A stretch of 64,000 nucleotides of DNA. It comes from Puccinia triticina. Taxonomy: Eukaryota > Basidiomycota > Pucciniomycetes > Pucciniales > Pucciniaceae. A model generated the notes under the pieces. It saw only the letters and a list, made by a program, of their open reading frames with translations. It had not been told where the DNA came from and did no database searches. Location of the stretch: positions 1-64,000 of the forward strand of contig NC_070558.1 of assembly GCF_026914185.1 (NCBI RefSeq), written 5' to 3'. Of this stretch, positions 43,674 to 56,274 are shown in pieces. Both the position numbers and the translations under genes were made by a program. The first letter of the stretch is position 1. Each line of letters opens with the position of its first letter.

Positions 43674-44274
43674 GATCAAGACTTTTGTAGCCATCATCTC
43701 CTGCAAGCATATCAAAGAAGCCTTTGAAAAGTGCTCTTGCGGTGTAAATGCCTCATCTGGCTTTCTATTCACGTCACCCTTTCAAACCAAGTGATGATGT
43801 GAGCCTGAGGTATTAGGGTTTTTTGGGGAACCGGGGATAACGGAAAACTACAGACAAGCTACCAGAATTTCCGGACCTGTTTTCAAGGTCTAGTATCCTT
43901 TTACAGTGTAACTTTGAAGATGTTTTAGTAATAGGCTTTGCGCGGGAGCAAGGTGGTTTGATTTGTAAATTATGAGATTGATTTCAAGTTTTGAAGAAGG
44001 CAATGATACAAAGATTTTGCCACAAGGAAAGGAGCTTCCTGGTGGCTACAAGGACTTATTTATAATCTAACAACCAGCGAGGAAATTTCCAGAAATGACT
44101 ACAAAGCAAGGATGATCATGAAAAACAGAAAGGAAAAGAAAAGTAAGGAAACTTCCGCGAACAAGAGCGGCATGTTTCTCGAATGTTCATTATCAAGAAT
44201 GTCTTCAATGATCCTGGGAAACTTAAACAGAATAAACTTCAGTCATCTGTTTGTTACAAAACATGCCTGACCTA
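43674..44274. other. Non-coding; probable 3' untranslated end or LTR of gypsy element C
   Basis: 600 bases, no ORF. It lies downstream (minus strand) of the element C chromodomain, so its 3' LTR should be here, but without a partner the LTR ends cannot be placed. Confidence 0.4.
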
Positions 44275-45003
44275 TTAAGTCTTCTTTTTCTTGGGGTCCT
44301 GGGATTGACGCCATTGTGAGAGGTAATGCTGCAAAAAATGCTGGTAATAGGATGGTATATGGTCTTCAAAGACCCAAGTGTCTTCTCCCAGTGTAGCATT
44401 GCGCCAACGTAATAAGAAATCAAACTTACCTTTTCGTGACTTACCTTTCACTTGACAAGCATCCAAAATCTGGTATAATTTTGTCCAATCCACTACGCGC
44501 CCAGAATCATAATATGTATTTTTGACTCCTTCTAAAACTCCACGACCAGCGACCTGACTTGGAGGGTGATATTTTGCCAGAAGAGATACATTAAAGACCG
44601 GGTGCAACTTGGGGTACTCACGTGCAATGTCCAATCTGACCGCGTTCTCGCCCACCATCTCAATGACTTTGAAGGGTCCAATATATTGGTAATCCAGCTT
44701 TGCATTGATCCGTCGGGTTTGAATAAACTTCCGAAGAAGTAAGACCAGATTGCCAGGTTGATATTGAGTAGAAGGTTTCTTGTGTGCATCATGATAAAGA
44801 GCTTGTCAACGTTTAGCTTGTGTTAGACATTCAATAGCCTTTTCCTGTATTTCTAAGTCAACAATAAAATTGTCTAGTGAACGGATTCCTGAATTTTCTG
44901 TTAAGGTACTAAACTTGGGATGAAATCCATTAGCAAAGAAAAATGGGGAGGTACCCAAAGACGCAGAATCTAAATTATTAATAGAGAACTCAGCAATGTC
45001 CAA
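44275..45003 (-). pseudogene. Element C, integrase C-terminus and chromodomain
   Basis: Pieces of the integrase tail (DIAEFSINN, GTSPFFFANGFHPKF; LHPVFNVSLLAKYHP) followed by a chromodomain (KFDFLLRWRNATLGEDTWVFEDHI, about 44,340-44,430). The chromodomain places the element among chromoviruses, where it directs integration to marked chromatin. Frameshifts break the tail near 44,660-44,800. Confidence 0.85.
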
Positions 45004-45068
45004 TATCTTGACCCAATTATCCTGTTAATACGAGCAGAAGTGGCGCAAATAATCTTCTAACACTTGAT

Positions 45069-45917
45069 TCATGCGCTCCGTCTGCCCATCTGTTTGAGGG
45101 TGATAGGCGGTAGAAATTCCGGGGTAATGCGTAAGGAGCGCATGAGAGAACACCAAAATTCACTTACAAAAATAGAACCTCTATCCGAAATTATCTTCTC
45201 CGGGATACCGTGAAGCCTAAAAATATTAGACCTGAATAATTGTGCTAATTGTTCAGCAGTATAAGTTTCTTTACATGGAACAAAGTGAGTGACCTTACTA
45301 AGCAAATCTATGACCACCATGATGGAGTCGAAGCCTCCCGAAATTGGTAGTTTAGTGATAAAATCCATCCCAATCACGCTCCAGGGACGGTGTGGAACTG
45401 GGAGGGGATTCAATGTTCCTTCTGGATTATGTCGACGAGCCTTAACACGCTGACAAGAGTCACAAGACTTTACATAGTTAATGACTTCCTTCCTGATTCC
45501 TGGCCAAGAAAAAGAGCGCGTGATCAAGGATAGTGTTCTTGCGATGCCCGGATGCCCCACGGTTGGTGCATCATGGAAAAGTTGGATTAAGTGGGTGCGC
45601 AAAGGAGCCGGGACAAATATTCTGTCTTGGAACCAGAGTATATTATCACGCTCTATCAATTCCTCTCTCTCTTCTTGTCTTGCCTTGTCATAGTGTTTTG
45701 CAAAATAATCCAATACTTCTGTTTTGGGATGTTGGAAATGAAGATCATACAGGTTAAAGGACGAGCTAGGAGTAATTCCTTCAACATCATTAACTGAAAC
45801 CATACGCCGCGCAATTGCCTGTGAGGGAATCAAAGGACCCATAATCCGGGCGTCGGCTAGGAGCATCCGCTGGGTTCGCCTTACCTGAGATGTGATAAAT
45901 AGCCATATTGAAGCCAT
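45069..45917 (-). pseudogene. Element C, integrase core
   Basis: Zinc-binding HHCC region (LIQLFHDAPTVGHPGI, CDSCQRVKA) and DDE core ([24 protein letters not shown]). The third catalytic region is shifted out of frame near 45,100; the normal [13 protein letters not shown] motif can be read in the neighbouring frame. Confidence 0.88.
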
Positions 45918-47490
45918 CTAAAATAGAAGCCCACCGGGCCTGCTTAGGGGTCAAGTTTTTTGCAGTGATAAAATGGCGAAGGTTGGCATTATCTGAGTAA
46001 ACACGGACCAGCTCCCTTGTACCCATAAGCCAGGCTCGCCATTGTTCAAAAGCAGAAATGATGGCGAGCAGTTCAAGATCAAATATAGACCAACCACGTT
46101 CTCTATCGGTCAGCTTCCTAGAATAGAAACTTACTGGGTGTAACTTACCTTTTTGGTCCGGTTGACTTAAAACAGCAGCTATGGCGTATCCAGAGCTATC
46201 GACATGAACCACCCTGGCAAGTTGAAAGTCAAAATGACAAAGGAGAGGGGCTGAGGCAAACACTTCTTGAGCGCTAGGAAAGCCGACCGGGGTCCTACTT
46301 GACGAATATTTTCAGAAGTGAACTGTCCCTCTTTTGTCAATTCCGTTAACGGCCGTGCCAAACCTGAAAACTTTGGAATGAATCTGCGGTAAAAATTGCA
46401 AAACCCCAGGAATCGACGGAGTTGTTGTAGGCTATCTGGAAGTGGCCAATCAAGAATGGTGGAAACCTTTCCTTCATCCATCCGCAAGCCCTCACTGGAA
46501 ATCACAAAACCTAAAAATTTGACCGACGATTGAAAAAACTGACACTTGTGGAAAGAGGCTTTCAGAGAGTATTGTCGTAGCTTACCTAATATGTTTTGTA
46601 AATCTATAGAATGTTGCTCACGGGTCTTGGAAAACACTAGAATGTCATCGATATAAACGAAGCAAAATACATCTAAGTACTCACGTAAACTGTAAAATTC
46701 TCTCCTGTCACACATGTGACACTCACACAATTTGCTCCACTCTGACTCGCGAACTTCGAACTGAAGTTCAGCTCTCATCCTCTCCGGCACCAATTGAACG
46801 AACTCAACTCTCAACTCTCAGCTAACTCATCAATCAACTCTCAACACTCAACTCACTCATCAATCGCCTTCCCTCATTCCTCTCCTTTCTTTCTCTTCCT
46901 TTATCTTATATTCCTCTTAGAATCCTGTCCTTCTTTGTCCGGTAAGATCTAACTCACTCGCGTACTCAACAAATCTCACCCAAACTTCTCAACTAACACT
47001 TTTGTCTCAGTCTGCACATTGTCTTTCCTTCCTAGTTCTCAACATCTAAGCCTGCTCTATATTTTCATATCTCTGTTTGCTCAAGTGTTGGTTCTTTCTT
47101 TCTTTCTTTCTTTATTCTCTGACTTCTTTACTCTCAATGTTCTTCTTTTCTGATTGTTTCTTCCCCAGTGTGTCGGCTTCAGTTAGATAATAAATCATCA
47201 AACATTATTATTTTATAAACAGTGTTGGATGAATCTTTGGAAAATAGCCAGCGCATTAGCAAGGCCGGACGGCATAACACAATATTCAAATAATCCCCAT
47301 GGTGTTCGAAAAGCTGTTTTCTACTCGTGACCCGGGGCCACCCGCAAAAGGTTGAAGGCTGCTTTAAGATCAATCTTTGAGAGGAATTTACAGCCTGCCA
47401 GGCTATTAAGCAGGTTAGCAATTACAGGTAATGGGTAAGAATCTCATACCGTAATTGAATTTAATTGTAGCTAATCTACACAAGGGCGGT
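45790..47490 (-). pseudogene. Element C, reverse transcriptase and RNase H
   Basis: RT starts at RPCVD (about 47,485) and reads [37 protein letters not shown], is broken by the insertion 46691-47215, and resumes LREYLDVFCFVYIDDILVF. RNase H follows (VHVDSSGYAIAAVLSQ, FDLELLAIISAFEQWR). Stops interrupt the first part (VD*, TV*D, GHE*), all transition-type. Frameshifts are near 46,262 and 45,830. Confidence 0.88.
46691..47215 (+). mobile_element. 525-bp LTR-like insertion in element C RT
   Basis: TGTAAAATTCTC...ATTATTATTTTA with duplication TAAAC (46686-46690, 47216-47220). Without it and one TAAAC, the RT reads straight through CHCLREYLD-type sequence in frame. C/T-rich right half as in a transcribed LTR. 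The usual final CA is not present, so two bases may have been lost or the element is not a standard LTR. Confidence 0.85.
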
Positions 47491-47507
47491 CCTCTTTACC
47501 AGGGGTC

Positions 47508-47696
47508 TGTAAGGGTCTGTCCTCGGGGTGGGGAGGCGCTGGTCCGTCAAGTCTAGCTAGAATGTAAATTGCTAGATGGGGAAAGAGAATGGATCTTCCC
47601 CCAGCTCCTCCTTATGGTGAGGAGCGTGACATGTGTGTGTAGCTACAAGACATGTCCAGGGATGAGCCTGGCGCGCGGGCGCAGCTCATAACATCA
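47508..47696 (-). repeat. 3' LTR of element D
   Basis: 189 bp, one of the shortest LTRs here; plus-strand TGTAAGGGTCTGTCC...CATAACATCA. Confidence 0.8.
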
Positions 47697-47780
47697 TCCC
47701 GCCTTTAACGCCCAAGCCCCCGGCTCTGCGTCCTCTCCCCGGGCAGCAATAAAAAACCCCGTAGGGAAAAAGCTTCACCC

Positions 47781-48485
47781 TCATTTCATCCTCCTCCTCC
47801 TGGCGTGTCTTTCCGTTGCGTCGGGAAATCTTGAGTCAAAATTTTGCACGAGTTCCTGGCAGTTCGCCAAATTTTCAGCCGGCTCCCATGAATCTTCCTC
47901 GGGTCCGAATCCTTTCCACGAGACCAAATATTGTTTCTTCTTCCTCATTCGCCTGCTGTCCAAGATCTCCGCCACCTCCCATTCTTCTTCCCCGTTGATT
48001 GTTACCGGCGCCGGTCTATCTGTCCCTCTTCCGTTGATTGTATCTGTAGAGTGTTTTCTCAAAACTGACACATGAAATACAGAATGTACCCCTTTCATTG
48101 AGAGGGGGAGTGTCAGTTTATAAACGGATTGAGAAATTTTAGCGCAGATTGGGAAGGGCCCCAGCCACTTGTGACCTAGCTTGGGGCATGGCCTGGTCGT
48201 CGAGATATTCCTGCTGTTGAGCCATACCTCGTCGCCAATCTTCCAATCCGGCGTCGGTCGCGCGTGTCTGTCGAATTGAGTTTTCATCCGGTCCTGTGCC
48301 TCTTCCAGGGCTGCTTTCAGCTCCTCTTGTACCGAGTTCAGCGTTCGTAGTCTGTCCTCTACCGTAGGTAAACATTGCGTCAAAGAAGGTATTCCCCCTA
48401 GTGTCAAGTTGAAACCGTAGTTTGCTTTGAATGGCGACATTCCTGTTGACGTGTGCGTGCTGTTGTTGTGCGAAAATTCCGCCAT
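47781..48485 (-). pseudogene. Element D, integrase tail and chromodomain
   Basis: Continues the frame of the 1,133-codon pol ORF after a single TAG at about 48,507-48,509 (YR-stop-DNWEPLLAMAEF), where CAG is the likely ancestor. Integrase C-terminus (GPFPICAKISQSVYKL) then a clear chromodomain (WEVAEILDSRRMRKKKQYLV, WKGFGPEEDSWEP). 234 codons to the stop. Confidence 0.9.
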
Positions 48486-48509
48486 GGCTAGCAGAGGTTC
48501 CCAGTTGTC

Positions 48510-51500
48510 CTACCTGTAGCTTGTGAAATGCCGGAGGTACTGTTCTACGGCTTTGTTTGTGATCTCAGACTGGCCGTCTGTCCGAGGGTGGTACGCCGTC
48601 GATGGACAGAGCCTAATTCCCAGCCGGCCGCTTAACTCTTTTGTAATCCGCAAAATAAAGATGCTTCCCCGGTCCGACACTATTGTCTTAGGCGTCCCAT
48701 GCAGCCGCCATACGTTCCTCAGCATCAGATCGGCTAGTTCTTCTGAAGATGAGTCCTTGCGACACGCTACGAAGTGGGCCATTTTCAAAAACCGGTCCAC
48801 TACCGTGAGAATACTGTCCTTCCCGTGTGACTCCGGCAGGTCCGTGATCAGATCGTAAAAAATGTCTGTCCACGGGCCCGCAGGCACCGGCAGGGGCTCG
48901 AGGGCGCCAAATGGCTTCTGGGTTGTTGCCTTAACCCTCTGGCACGAGTCGCACCCGTCGACATATCGGTTGACGAACTTCTTAAGCGATGGCCAGTTGA
49001 AGCATCGCCGGACTAGTGCAAGTGTCTTGGCCCTGCCCGGGTGTCCCGCCATACGGCAGTCGTGGTGGCTCTTCAAGATGGCTGTCTTGATTCTATCGTC
49101 AGCCGGTACTTCCACCCGTCCGTCGCGGTACAGTACTCCATCGTTGAGGCTCCACCCGTTGCTCGTCGCATTCCCTTTCCCACAGTCGGTCATCAAACTG
49201 GTCAGTCTCTCGTCATCCCCTGAAGCTGTCCTAATATAACTCATCAGCTCCGTGTCCGAAGGGATAAGATCCTCTTCCTCTTCTAGCAATTGCCTGTTCT
49301 CCTCGGCCCCCATAACGTCTACTTCGAACCAATAGTCCGCATCGAGTAGGTCAATTGACTCGTCGACGAAGAACTCATCGATTTCTGCTATCGCCGCGAA
49401 AGATTCGGAGGTGATGTTCTCCGGCCGTAGAATTTGTCCAAACGTCAGCTTTTCCTCTCCCTTTGGGGCTAGGTCCGGGCGTCTGGAAAGGGCGTCCGGC
49501 TTTGTAGACTGGCGACCTGGGCGAAACACGATTTCGAAGTCGAAGTTGCCTAGCGTCTCAGCCCACCTCACCTGTCGACGCGTAAGGCTTTTTGTTGTCA
49601 TGAAGGTTTCAAGGTTTCGGTGATCAGTGTACACTATTGCCTTCAGGCGGTTCGGGTTCCCTTCGAGATAATGGCGCCATTCTTTAAACGCCGCCACGAT
49701 CGCCAACAACTCCTTATCAAAGATCTCATAGTTCCTTTCAGCTTGGATGAGGGATCGCAATAGGAACGCCACCGGATGTAGCTCCCTATCCCTGCTGCAT
49801 ATCTGCGACAACACGGCTCCTAACGCAAAATCCGAGCAATCACACTCCAATAAGAATGGCTTGTAGGGGTCGGCTATCTTCAGGATAGGTGCGGTGGTGA
49901 ACGCCGTCTTCAGCTCGTCGAAAGCCGCCTGGCATTGCTTGTCCCACACGAATTGAGTGTTTGCGCGAGTAAGGTCGTGTAGCGGTTGGGTGGTCTTGGA
50001 GAAGCTCCCTATGAATCTGCGATAGAAGTTTGCAAATCCGACAAACCGTTGTAGTTCTGTTACTGAAGCTGGTGCTGGCCAATCCGTCACGGCTTTCACT
50101 TTATTCGGATCCATCCTCACCCTGTTGCAGGAGATCAGGAGCCCTAGGTATTCTACCTCTCCTCGGGAAAACTTGCACTTTTCCGGCTTCAACCAAAGCT
50201 GTTGCTTGCTCAGCGTTTCAAGTACGCTTAGCACGGCCTCTTCATGGTTAGATCCTCGCTGAGTGTATATCATGATATCATCCAGATACGCCGCGACGTC
50301 TTTTCCGATCCGTCCCAATAGGATGTCTTGCATAAAAAACTGGAAGAATCCTGGGGCCCCCGTGGGCCCAAAAGGCATTGTCAATGGCGCAAACTGTCCC
50401 GCCCGGCAGACAAACACTAATTTTTCTTCGTCTCCCTCGGCCACTCTCAGGTTTCCGTACGCGTTTCGCAAGTCCAGCTTGGTGAAGCGGTTGGCATCTA
50501 GTAAGCTATCTACTAAATCCATCGTCAACGGGAGGGGGTACTTATTTTTTACTGTGACAGCATTCAGTTTACGGTAGTCGAAGCACGGCCGTAAGTTACC
50601 GTCCTTCTTTCCCGTAAACAGTACTGGCGCCGCCCAAGGTGACGTGGTCCTTCTGATAGTGCCTTGATCCAATCCTTCTCTAACTAATTTGTCCAGGGCG
50701 TCGTTTTCTGCCGGTGACAGTGGGATTATGCGACTGGCCTGCGGGAGGGTTCCGGGAAGCAGGTCGACGCGGAAGTCGTATTTTCTTCGGGGAAGTAGCT
50801 TCTGGGCCTCCGACTTGTAGAACATCCGTAAGTATTGGTGGTACACCGCCGGGACTAGTTCTTCTGGTGATCGTTGCGGCTCCGCCGACTTGGCATCGGC
50901 CGCTAGTTTTGCCGACGTGGACCAGACCGTCTTCGCCGCACCCAATTGACCGGTATTCGCGTCGGGTTCCTGCTGAAGGCTTTCTAAAGGAGGTACCCGC
51001 TTGCCAGTTGTCCCTACACTGACTGAGACATTGGGCCCTGGGGAGATAGAAATGTACTCACATCGCGGGGGTGTTAGTCGGCACGAAGCGCGCACCCCCT
51101 CGTCAGTTGTCCTCGCGTGCCTCAACCCGGGCTCCTCCCCATCTGTTGAGGTTTTTTTCGGACCTGACGACACCGCTGAAACGGTGGCGATTCCTGTTTG
51201 ATCGGACTCTGGGAATTTGGTTGTCGTCCGCGGGGCCTGTGGTGTAAGTCCTAAAGGGTGTACCCGCTTGCCAGATATTCTCATACTCTCTGTCTGGTAG
51301 GGATGGGGTAAGATAGAACCAGACTCACATCGCGGGGGTGTTACTCGGCATAAAGCGCGCACCCCCTCGTCAGTTTTCCTCGCATGCCTCAACCCGGGCT
51401 CCTCCCCGTCTATTGAGGTTGTTTTCGGAACTGACGACACTGTCTCGGCAGTGGCAATCTCCTGGATGGTGGGCTTGAATCTGCGCTCCTTCCAATCGAT

Positions 51501-51911
51501 GTGGTGCCCGTGGGCTCTGACCCACGGCATCCCCAGTATCCCGTTGTAGGTGTCCTTGAGGCATGTGACTATGAATGTCGTCGGTTTTGTGTTGGCATCG
51601 AGGAACAGCTGCACCTCGGCTGATGATGTGTTTTTTGAACTGTCGAAGCCCGAGATTGTCCTCTCGGCTGGTGACGGTATGAGCTTTAATCTCTCTCTGT
51701 TCGCGTACGTCTCACTGATGACGTCGTGGGTTGCCCCCGAGTCTATGAGGAACGTGGCAAGTGGGGCGGTGGTTGTGGCTCTGGGATGGTAGTAAGAAGA
51801 AACGGGGGTGCTGACGAACAGCCTATTATCGATTGCATTGAGGTGAACGATATTACAAGCCCCTAACTTTGCTACTACAATCCCTCTGCTCGGGTGAGGC
51901 ACAACCCTCAC
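48510..51911 (-). pseudogene. Element D pol: protease, RT, RNase H, integrase
   Basis: 1,133 codons in one open frame. Protease FLIDSGATHDVIS (about residue 55), a Pro/Thr-rich linker with a duplicated DGEEPGLRHARKTDEGVRA unit (51.1 and 51.35 kb), RT with DYRKLNAVT and AYLDDIMIY (about 50.28 kb), RNase H (ECDCSDFALGAVL), integrase zinc region (HHDCRMAGHPG, CDSCQRVKA), DDE core (FYDLITDLPE, VSDRGSIF, HPRTDGQSEITNK). It is the best-preserved pol in the window. Two in-frame TGA codons precede it (near 51,912 and 51,985), both possible CGA ancestors. Confidence 0.93.
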
Positions 51912-51985
51912 ACCCGAGCCTCACCATTTTTTGACTCGTCCGCCATGCCTGCCCCGCCGCTGGTCCCCTCTCCCGTGGTGAGACG

Positions 51986-52714
51986 TCATACTTGGTCCTC
52001 CAGTTTGGCAATCCTCGCATCCACGTCGCTCTTCCCCTTTCCTTTCTTTGGGCAGCTCCTCGCAATGTGACCCTTCTCGCCGCAAAAGAAACAAAGTCCG
52101 GCTCGCATCATGCTGGCCTTGTCCGCGCTCGTGAGCGGGCCTCTCATTGCCGAGACGTCCATGGCGTTAGGGTCGGCCGCTGTAGCTGTGAGGTCTGTCG
52201 CGTACTGGTCTGCTCCGTTGATCTCGTTGTCGATTTTCAGGGCGAGGTTGCTGAGGTCGGTCAGTGCGGTGAATTGGGTCCTAGCCAGGACTAGGGCCAA
52301 CCGGATGTCTTTCTTGAGTCCCTGCTGGTATTGACTCATGAGCGTCGTCATTTCCCAACCCGTGTTTGAGGCGTGCTGGTTGAACTGGAAGGTATAGTGC
52401 GCCACCAACTTGGTTTGTTTCAGCAGTCTCAGCTCGGGACTTCCGCTCGGTGTCGTAGTACATCATCTGGAAGGCCGTGGCGAATTCGAGGTACGATACC
52501 GGGTGTCCGGCGAACAGCTTCGTCGTGAATGGCTGAGCCCATTCGCTGGCTTGGCCGGTGAGGTATGAGATCGAGAAAATGATCCTGCTACGGTCGTCGG
52601 GGAACATCCGGGGGTTACACCAGGGAGGAATGTGTTGCACTCTCTAGAGAGTGCCATACCGTAATTTCTTTCTTGAACCGTCACAGATGTCATCTTCCAG
52701 GAGGCAAGCGGCAA
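51986..52714 (-). pseudogene. Element D gag, truncated
   Basis: Retrotransposon gag domain (FSISYLTGQASEWAQPF, FQMMYYDTERKSRAETA) then, after a frameshift near 52,420, VAHYTFQFNQHASNTGWEM and a CCHC knuckle CFFCGEKGHIARSC. The N-terminus is lost at about 52,650. Confidence 0.88.
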
Positions 52715-55190
52715 TATTCAACGCAATTTGATGTTATTCTCATCTCAATCTTGTCTCATATGTGGCTTAACATGAATGGTGAATCATGTTCACACAATCT
52801 GATGCGGTTGTCAAGTGGGGGGTAAGTTGAACTGTTAATGAACCCAATTGGGTGTCCTCCTTGTGGTCATACCTTCTGGTCACACTGGGTGCACATTCAT
52901 AATTTTCATTGCTGAGATGTTTATAATGCCCCGCATTTTAGGCGGAATAAAACTTGGTTCATGGGGTTCAATTCTGTGTAGTTCTGACAGGGAAAATGGT
53001 AAATATTTCAAAAATGTGACATGGGCCAAAAATGTGGGAGCCAGTGCTTACTTGAAGTGCTTGTGTCCGCCCAGGCCGGTCAAGTGAGGATAATTCAGCT
53101 TGACCTACACCTTTAGGCTTTCACAAGTTCAGCGCTTCTACATAGTCTTTCTCATGCAATTTAAAGTAATGTGTGACCAGAGTGGTCAGCCTTAGCAATT
53201 TTCAATGCAAAATGGCCCTGAAGAAAGAGTCATACCCAAAATTGGGTGATCTTAGAGATGACCTGATTCCCCCTATTCCGCAAGTGACTGGAGTGGTAAT
53301 TTTTGTGTTCTCTGTCCAACCCCAAAAGCATTCCATGAGGCAGATTTTCTCAAAACTGCCTTGATGTGCTTGGTTCCACTGGTCTTTGTATATGATTCAT
53401 ATGCCGCAGAAGAGAGTCTAGCTGGGCTTCAACATGTTTCACTGAAGCGGCAACAGTGGTTTTACTTTTTTCAACAGCTCATGCAAAGTATCAGCTATCA
53501 CCATCTCCTCTCACCCCCAGAAGGATGAAAGCCTTCATGTGTATAGGACAAAATCCCAATTTTTACTTCCTCTGAGAACGGGAAATTCCAGCAGCAACAT
53601 AAATGGCAGTGCTGGAGACATGCTGATGTCAATCAAAGTCCAAGTCCCATGATGATGGTACCAAGTGTCAACTTATGCAACTGGCGGACCAGTGAATCAC
53701 CTGTTAACACTCACTGCCATTCGAAGGAAGTGTCCTGATCTGGATTTACCTTTCAAGGTGAAAAATCAAGATGCATGGTAGCTATGTGAAGCAGTGCGGG
53801 TCACCATCCCCTTGGATTTTCCGCTGCTCACAAGCCAAGTGACCCTCCCCTTCTTGATCTTCCGTTCCTTCTTAACGTCTTGTATCTTGATTGATCTCCT
53901 CACCATGACAGAAGCTGTAATAAAGATCGGAAGTAGAGGACCAATCACTCATGTTGCTTGCCGCAGTGCAACCAGCAAGAAAGCTCCTGAAACTCATCAA
54001 ATGAATCTTTTGAAGTGCCAGCTCCCTCTGTGTGCAAGGCAATCCTCATTTGCTAATGTAAATCGTTGACTATACCACCTACAACATATCACCTCAATAC
54101 GAAGTATGATGTATCCAACAATTATGTCAAGGAGCACAAGTGTCAGGATAAGATTAAATGATCCCCCACTCTGCAAAACAGAACGGTTGGATCACTTGCT
54201 GAGGGCAGTGCTGCAACACAACAGAGATAAAATGTTGAAACATGTTGGATGAAGCAGAAGTAAGTAGGTCTTGGGTGCAATCTGGCCTGTTCACGGATGT
54301 CAGGATGACTCCTGTGTCCTGGTGATTTGCAAGCTGGCTAAGCCATGTGCACATTATTTTCTCTGCCACCGTCATCATACATTTTGAGCTTCTTGATGAA
54401 CTGGCTGTTGTCTCCCCGAAGTCAATTTTCTTAAACTTCCATTTTCCAAGGTCGGCTAACGTTTCAGGTGTTTAGAAGGAACCCTTGGAATTTTTTCGTT
54501 GAAGAGTGGGCATCCTTGCGCCAAGATTCATTGAATGTTGAAATAACAGCCTGGGAACGTGAACCATCTGCAGGCATCAATCCATGTGGGAGGTAGATGA
54601 GAACAGCGTGTATGTTACATTCTATAGATGTGCATAGAAGGGCTAGCTCAGAGGGATGAGCGTCGAACGCGCGGGAAGCATATATTACTGTTCTGGACGC
54701 TGATGGCAGCCTGGCCAGAGTGAGACTCGCTTCTTTCCATCTCCGCCTGCTCAATCAGCGCCCAATGTATGTTGGGAGGTAGCGCAAGGTGAAGATTTTG
54801 TGTACGCCTACACAGCCCAAACAACCATTGGATGTGTCAGACCATCGGATGCTGTATGCATGTGGTCCAGGACTGTCACAACTGGCTTGGCAGGTAAGGT
54901 CTGGCTTACACTGCTGGTGCAGATGGTACCAAGAACCTTAGACACCTGTGATGCGCCGCAATAAGCGCAACCAGTTAAGGTACATGCTTCAACCTTCCTC
55001 ACTTTGGCATCGTGAAGGACACAGCGGAATTTTAGTAGCTTCAGCCTGATTTGATTCACGATTGGTGAAGTTTGCTGGCTTGGCTTCAACAACAATGAAG
55101 TGGGATCAGCAGGCTGTGAGTGAAATATAATTTTACCAACAGTACATTCACATTCAACCATGCAACTGTTGGGGCAGAGTGGGGCTGGGG
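52715..55190. other. Region without a recognisable gene
   Basis: About 2.5 kb at the border between the repeats and the host-type genes. ORFs reach 60-117 codons on both strands (for example minus 54464-54754 and 54808-55161), with no domain, no consistent splice pattern and no repeat structure that I could see. Upstream exons of the gene at 55.2-56.3 kb may extend into it. Confidence 0.5.
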
Positions 55191-55220
55191 TGAAGGGTGG
55201 AGGTGGCGGGGCTCAATGTC

Positions 55221-56274
55221 ATGGAAAGTTGCAATCCAGGAGTGGCAATAGTGGAGTAAGATTCTGGGAGTGGGAAATAACGCTCATCATTGATAACGGG
55301 GGATAGGCCTCTGCAGGTGCAAGCAAGAGTTGATGTCCACCGCAACAAACGGCCGTACATTACGGTGGACATAGGGCAGTTGACAGGGATCTACATGCCA
55401 GGTGCGGGGCCGAATAACATGTGCTGTACCTTGTGAATGAGGCAGCAGATTGATTGGAAATCGTTGTAGAGAGAGTTCTTTGCAATATATCCAAAGGTTG
55501 GAAAAAGTGCACACACAGAAGATGACAGCGTTAGTCATCTCGCTGCAATTTGTGAGGCAGATCAACAAAGAAGACATTGAGAATAGGAAAGTGTCATTCA
55601 ATGGCGAGTAAGTCAACCCCCGGTGCAATGACGTACAGTGCGGCCACACAGAATGCAAAGCTTTCCCTTTCTGTGGAGGTGAAAGGCATGATTGGGCCTG
55701 CCGGGGGCAGCTCATGAGTCTGGTGGCAGATGAGGCCATGTTAGAAACAGCAATATATATGTCTTGGTCTAGCTTGTTCATAGGCCAACTGCATCTGCTC
55801 CCGCTCTTGTTGGTGATAGTATTGAAGATGATTGAGGTTGCCGGTACCATCCACCTCTCTAACACTGACCCAAAAGAAATACAAAGTGTTGGAAATGTCA
55901 TACACATCAATACTTGCCTTGATTCCGATCAGCTACCTCCCGAAATTCCCATCAACTCTCGCAAAGAGTATCTCCTGTTGCTTGAGTCCTCATCACCCAC
56001 CGTTCCCCCAATATTATATGACTTCTGCACCCAGATTTTTATTTTTGGCCAACTTGTTGTACCGTTAAATTCAGTCCGCCCGATCATTCGTGTGGAGCGG
56101 AGTAAATGGCAGGTTCATCGCGGAGAGTTTCCATTGGCGTCCGAATTCGAACGGCCGCATGTGTTTGGTACGGGGTATGTTGTGAAGGTCAAGATGAACC
56201 CAATTCGGGGGGCTGTGGAATATGTAGAATTAGTGGACAAAGACATGAATCTCGTCAGTGTTTCCTTGCTCTAA
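55221..56274 (+). CDS. Intron-bearing rust gene, unrecognised (about 296 aa)
   Basis: Model: exons 55221-55255, 55307-55432, 55497-55590, 55639-56274; introns 51, 64 and 48 bp with GT-AG ends (the first donor is GTAAGA). The four pieces are in frame and total 297 codons. The ATG at 55221 is the first in the frame but coding-like sequence continues upstream, so more exons are likely. Protein-like segments: KRPYITVDIGQLTGIYMPG, RQINKEDIENRK, a Cys-rich CGHTECKAFPFCGGERHDWAC, a hydrophobic stretch near 55,770-55,835, and a C-terminal domain ending KVKMNPIRGAVEYVELVDKD. Without splicing the third junction the frame meets TAA at 55609. No family recognised. Confidence 0.5.

Larger units (their letters stand above)
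44275..47506 (-). mobile_element. Ty3/gypsy chromovirus C, 5'-truncated relic
   Basis: Minus-strand pol from the middle of the reverse transcriptase to the chromodomain. The upstream part (gag, protease, start of RT) is missing: the sequence stops at about 47,506, exactly where the LTR of element D begins. Contains the 525-bp insertion at 46691-47215. Several frameshifts and nonsense codons. Confidence 0.92.
47508..52714 (-). mobile_element. Ty3/gypsy chromovirus D, 5'-truncated
   Basis: 3' LTR of 189 bp at 47508-47696 (minus strand: TGATGTTATGAGC...CCCTTACA), polypurine tract AAAGGCGGGA on its inner side, pol with chromodomain, gag with knuckle. The gag start and the 5' LTR are missing; similarity ends near 52,650-52,714, where unrelated sequence begins. 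Confidence 0.93.

Noticed and set aside
50714..51022. Plus-strand ORFs over the element D linker
   Set aside because: Antisense to an open 1,133-codon pol frame with recognised domains.
55287..55910. 207-codon minus-strand ORF
   Set aside because: Antisense to the plus-strand multi-exon model, which has splice sites and frame continuity; the minus frame shows no domain.
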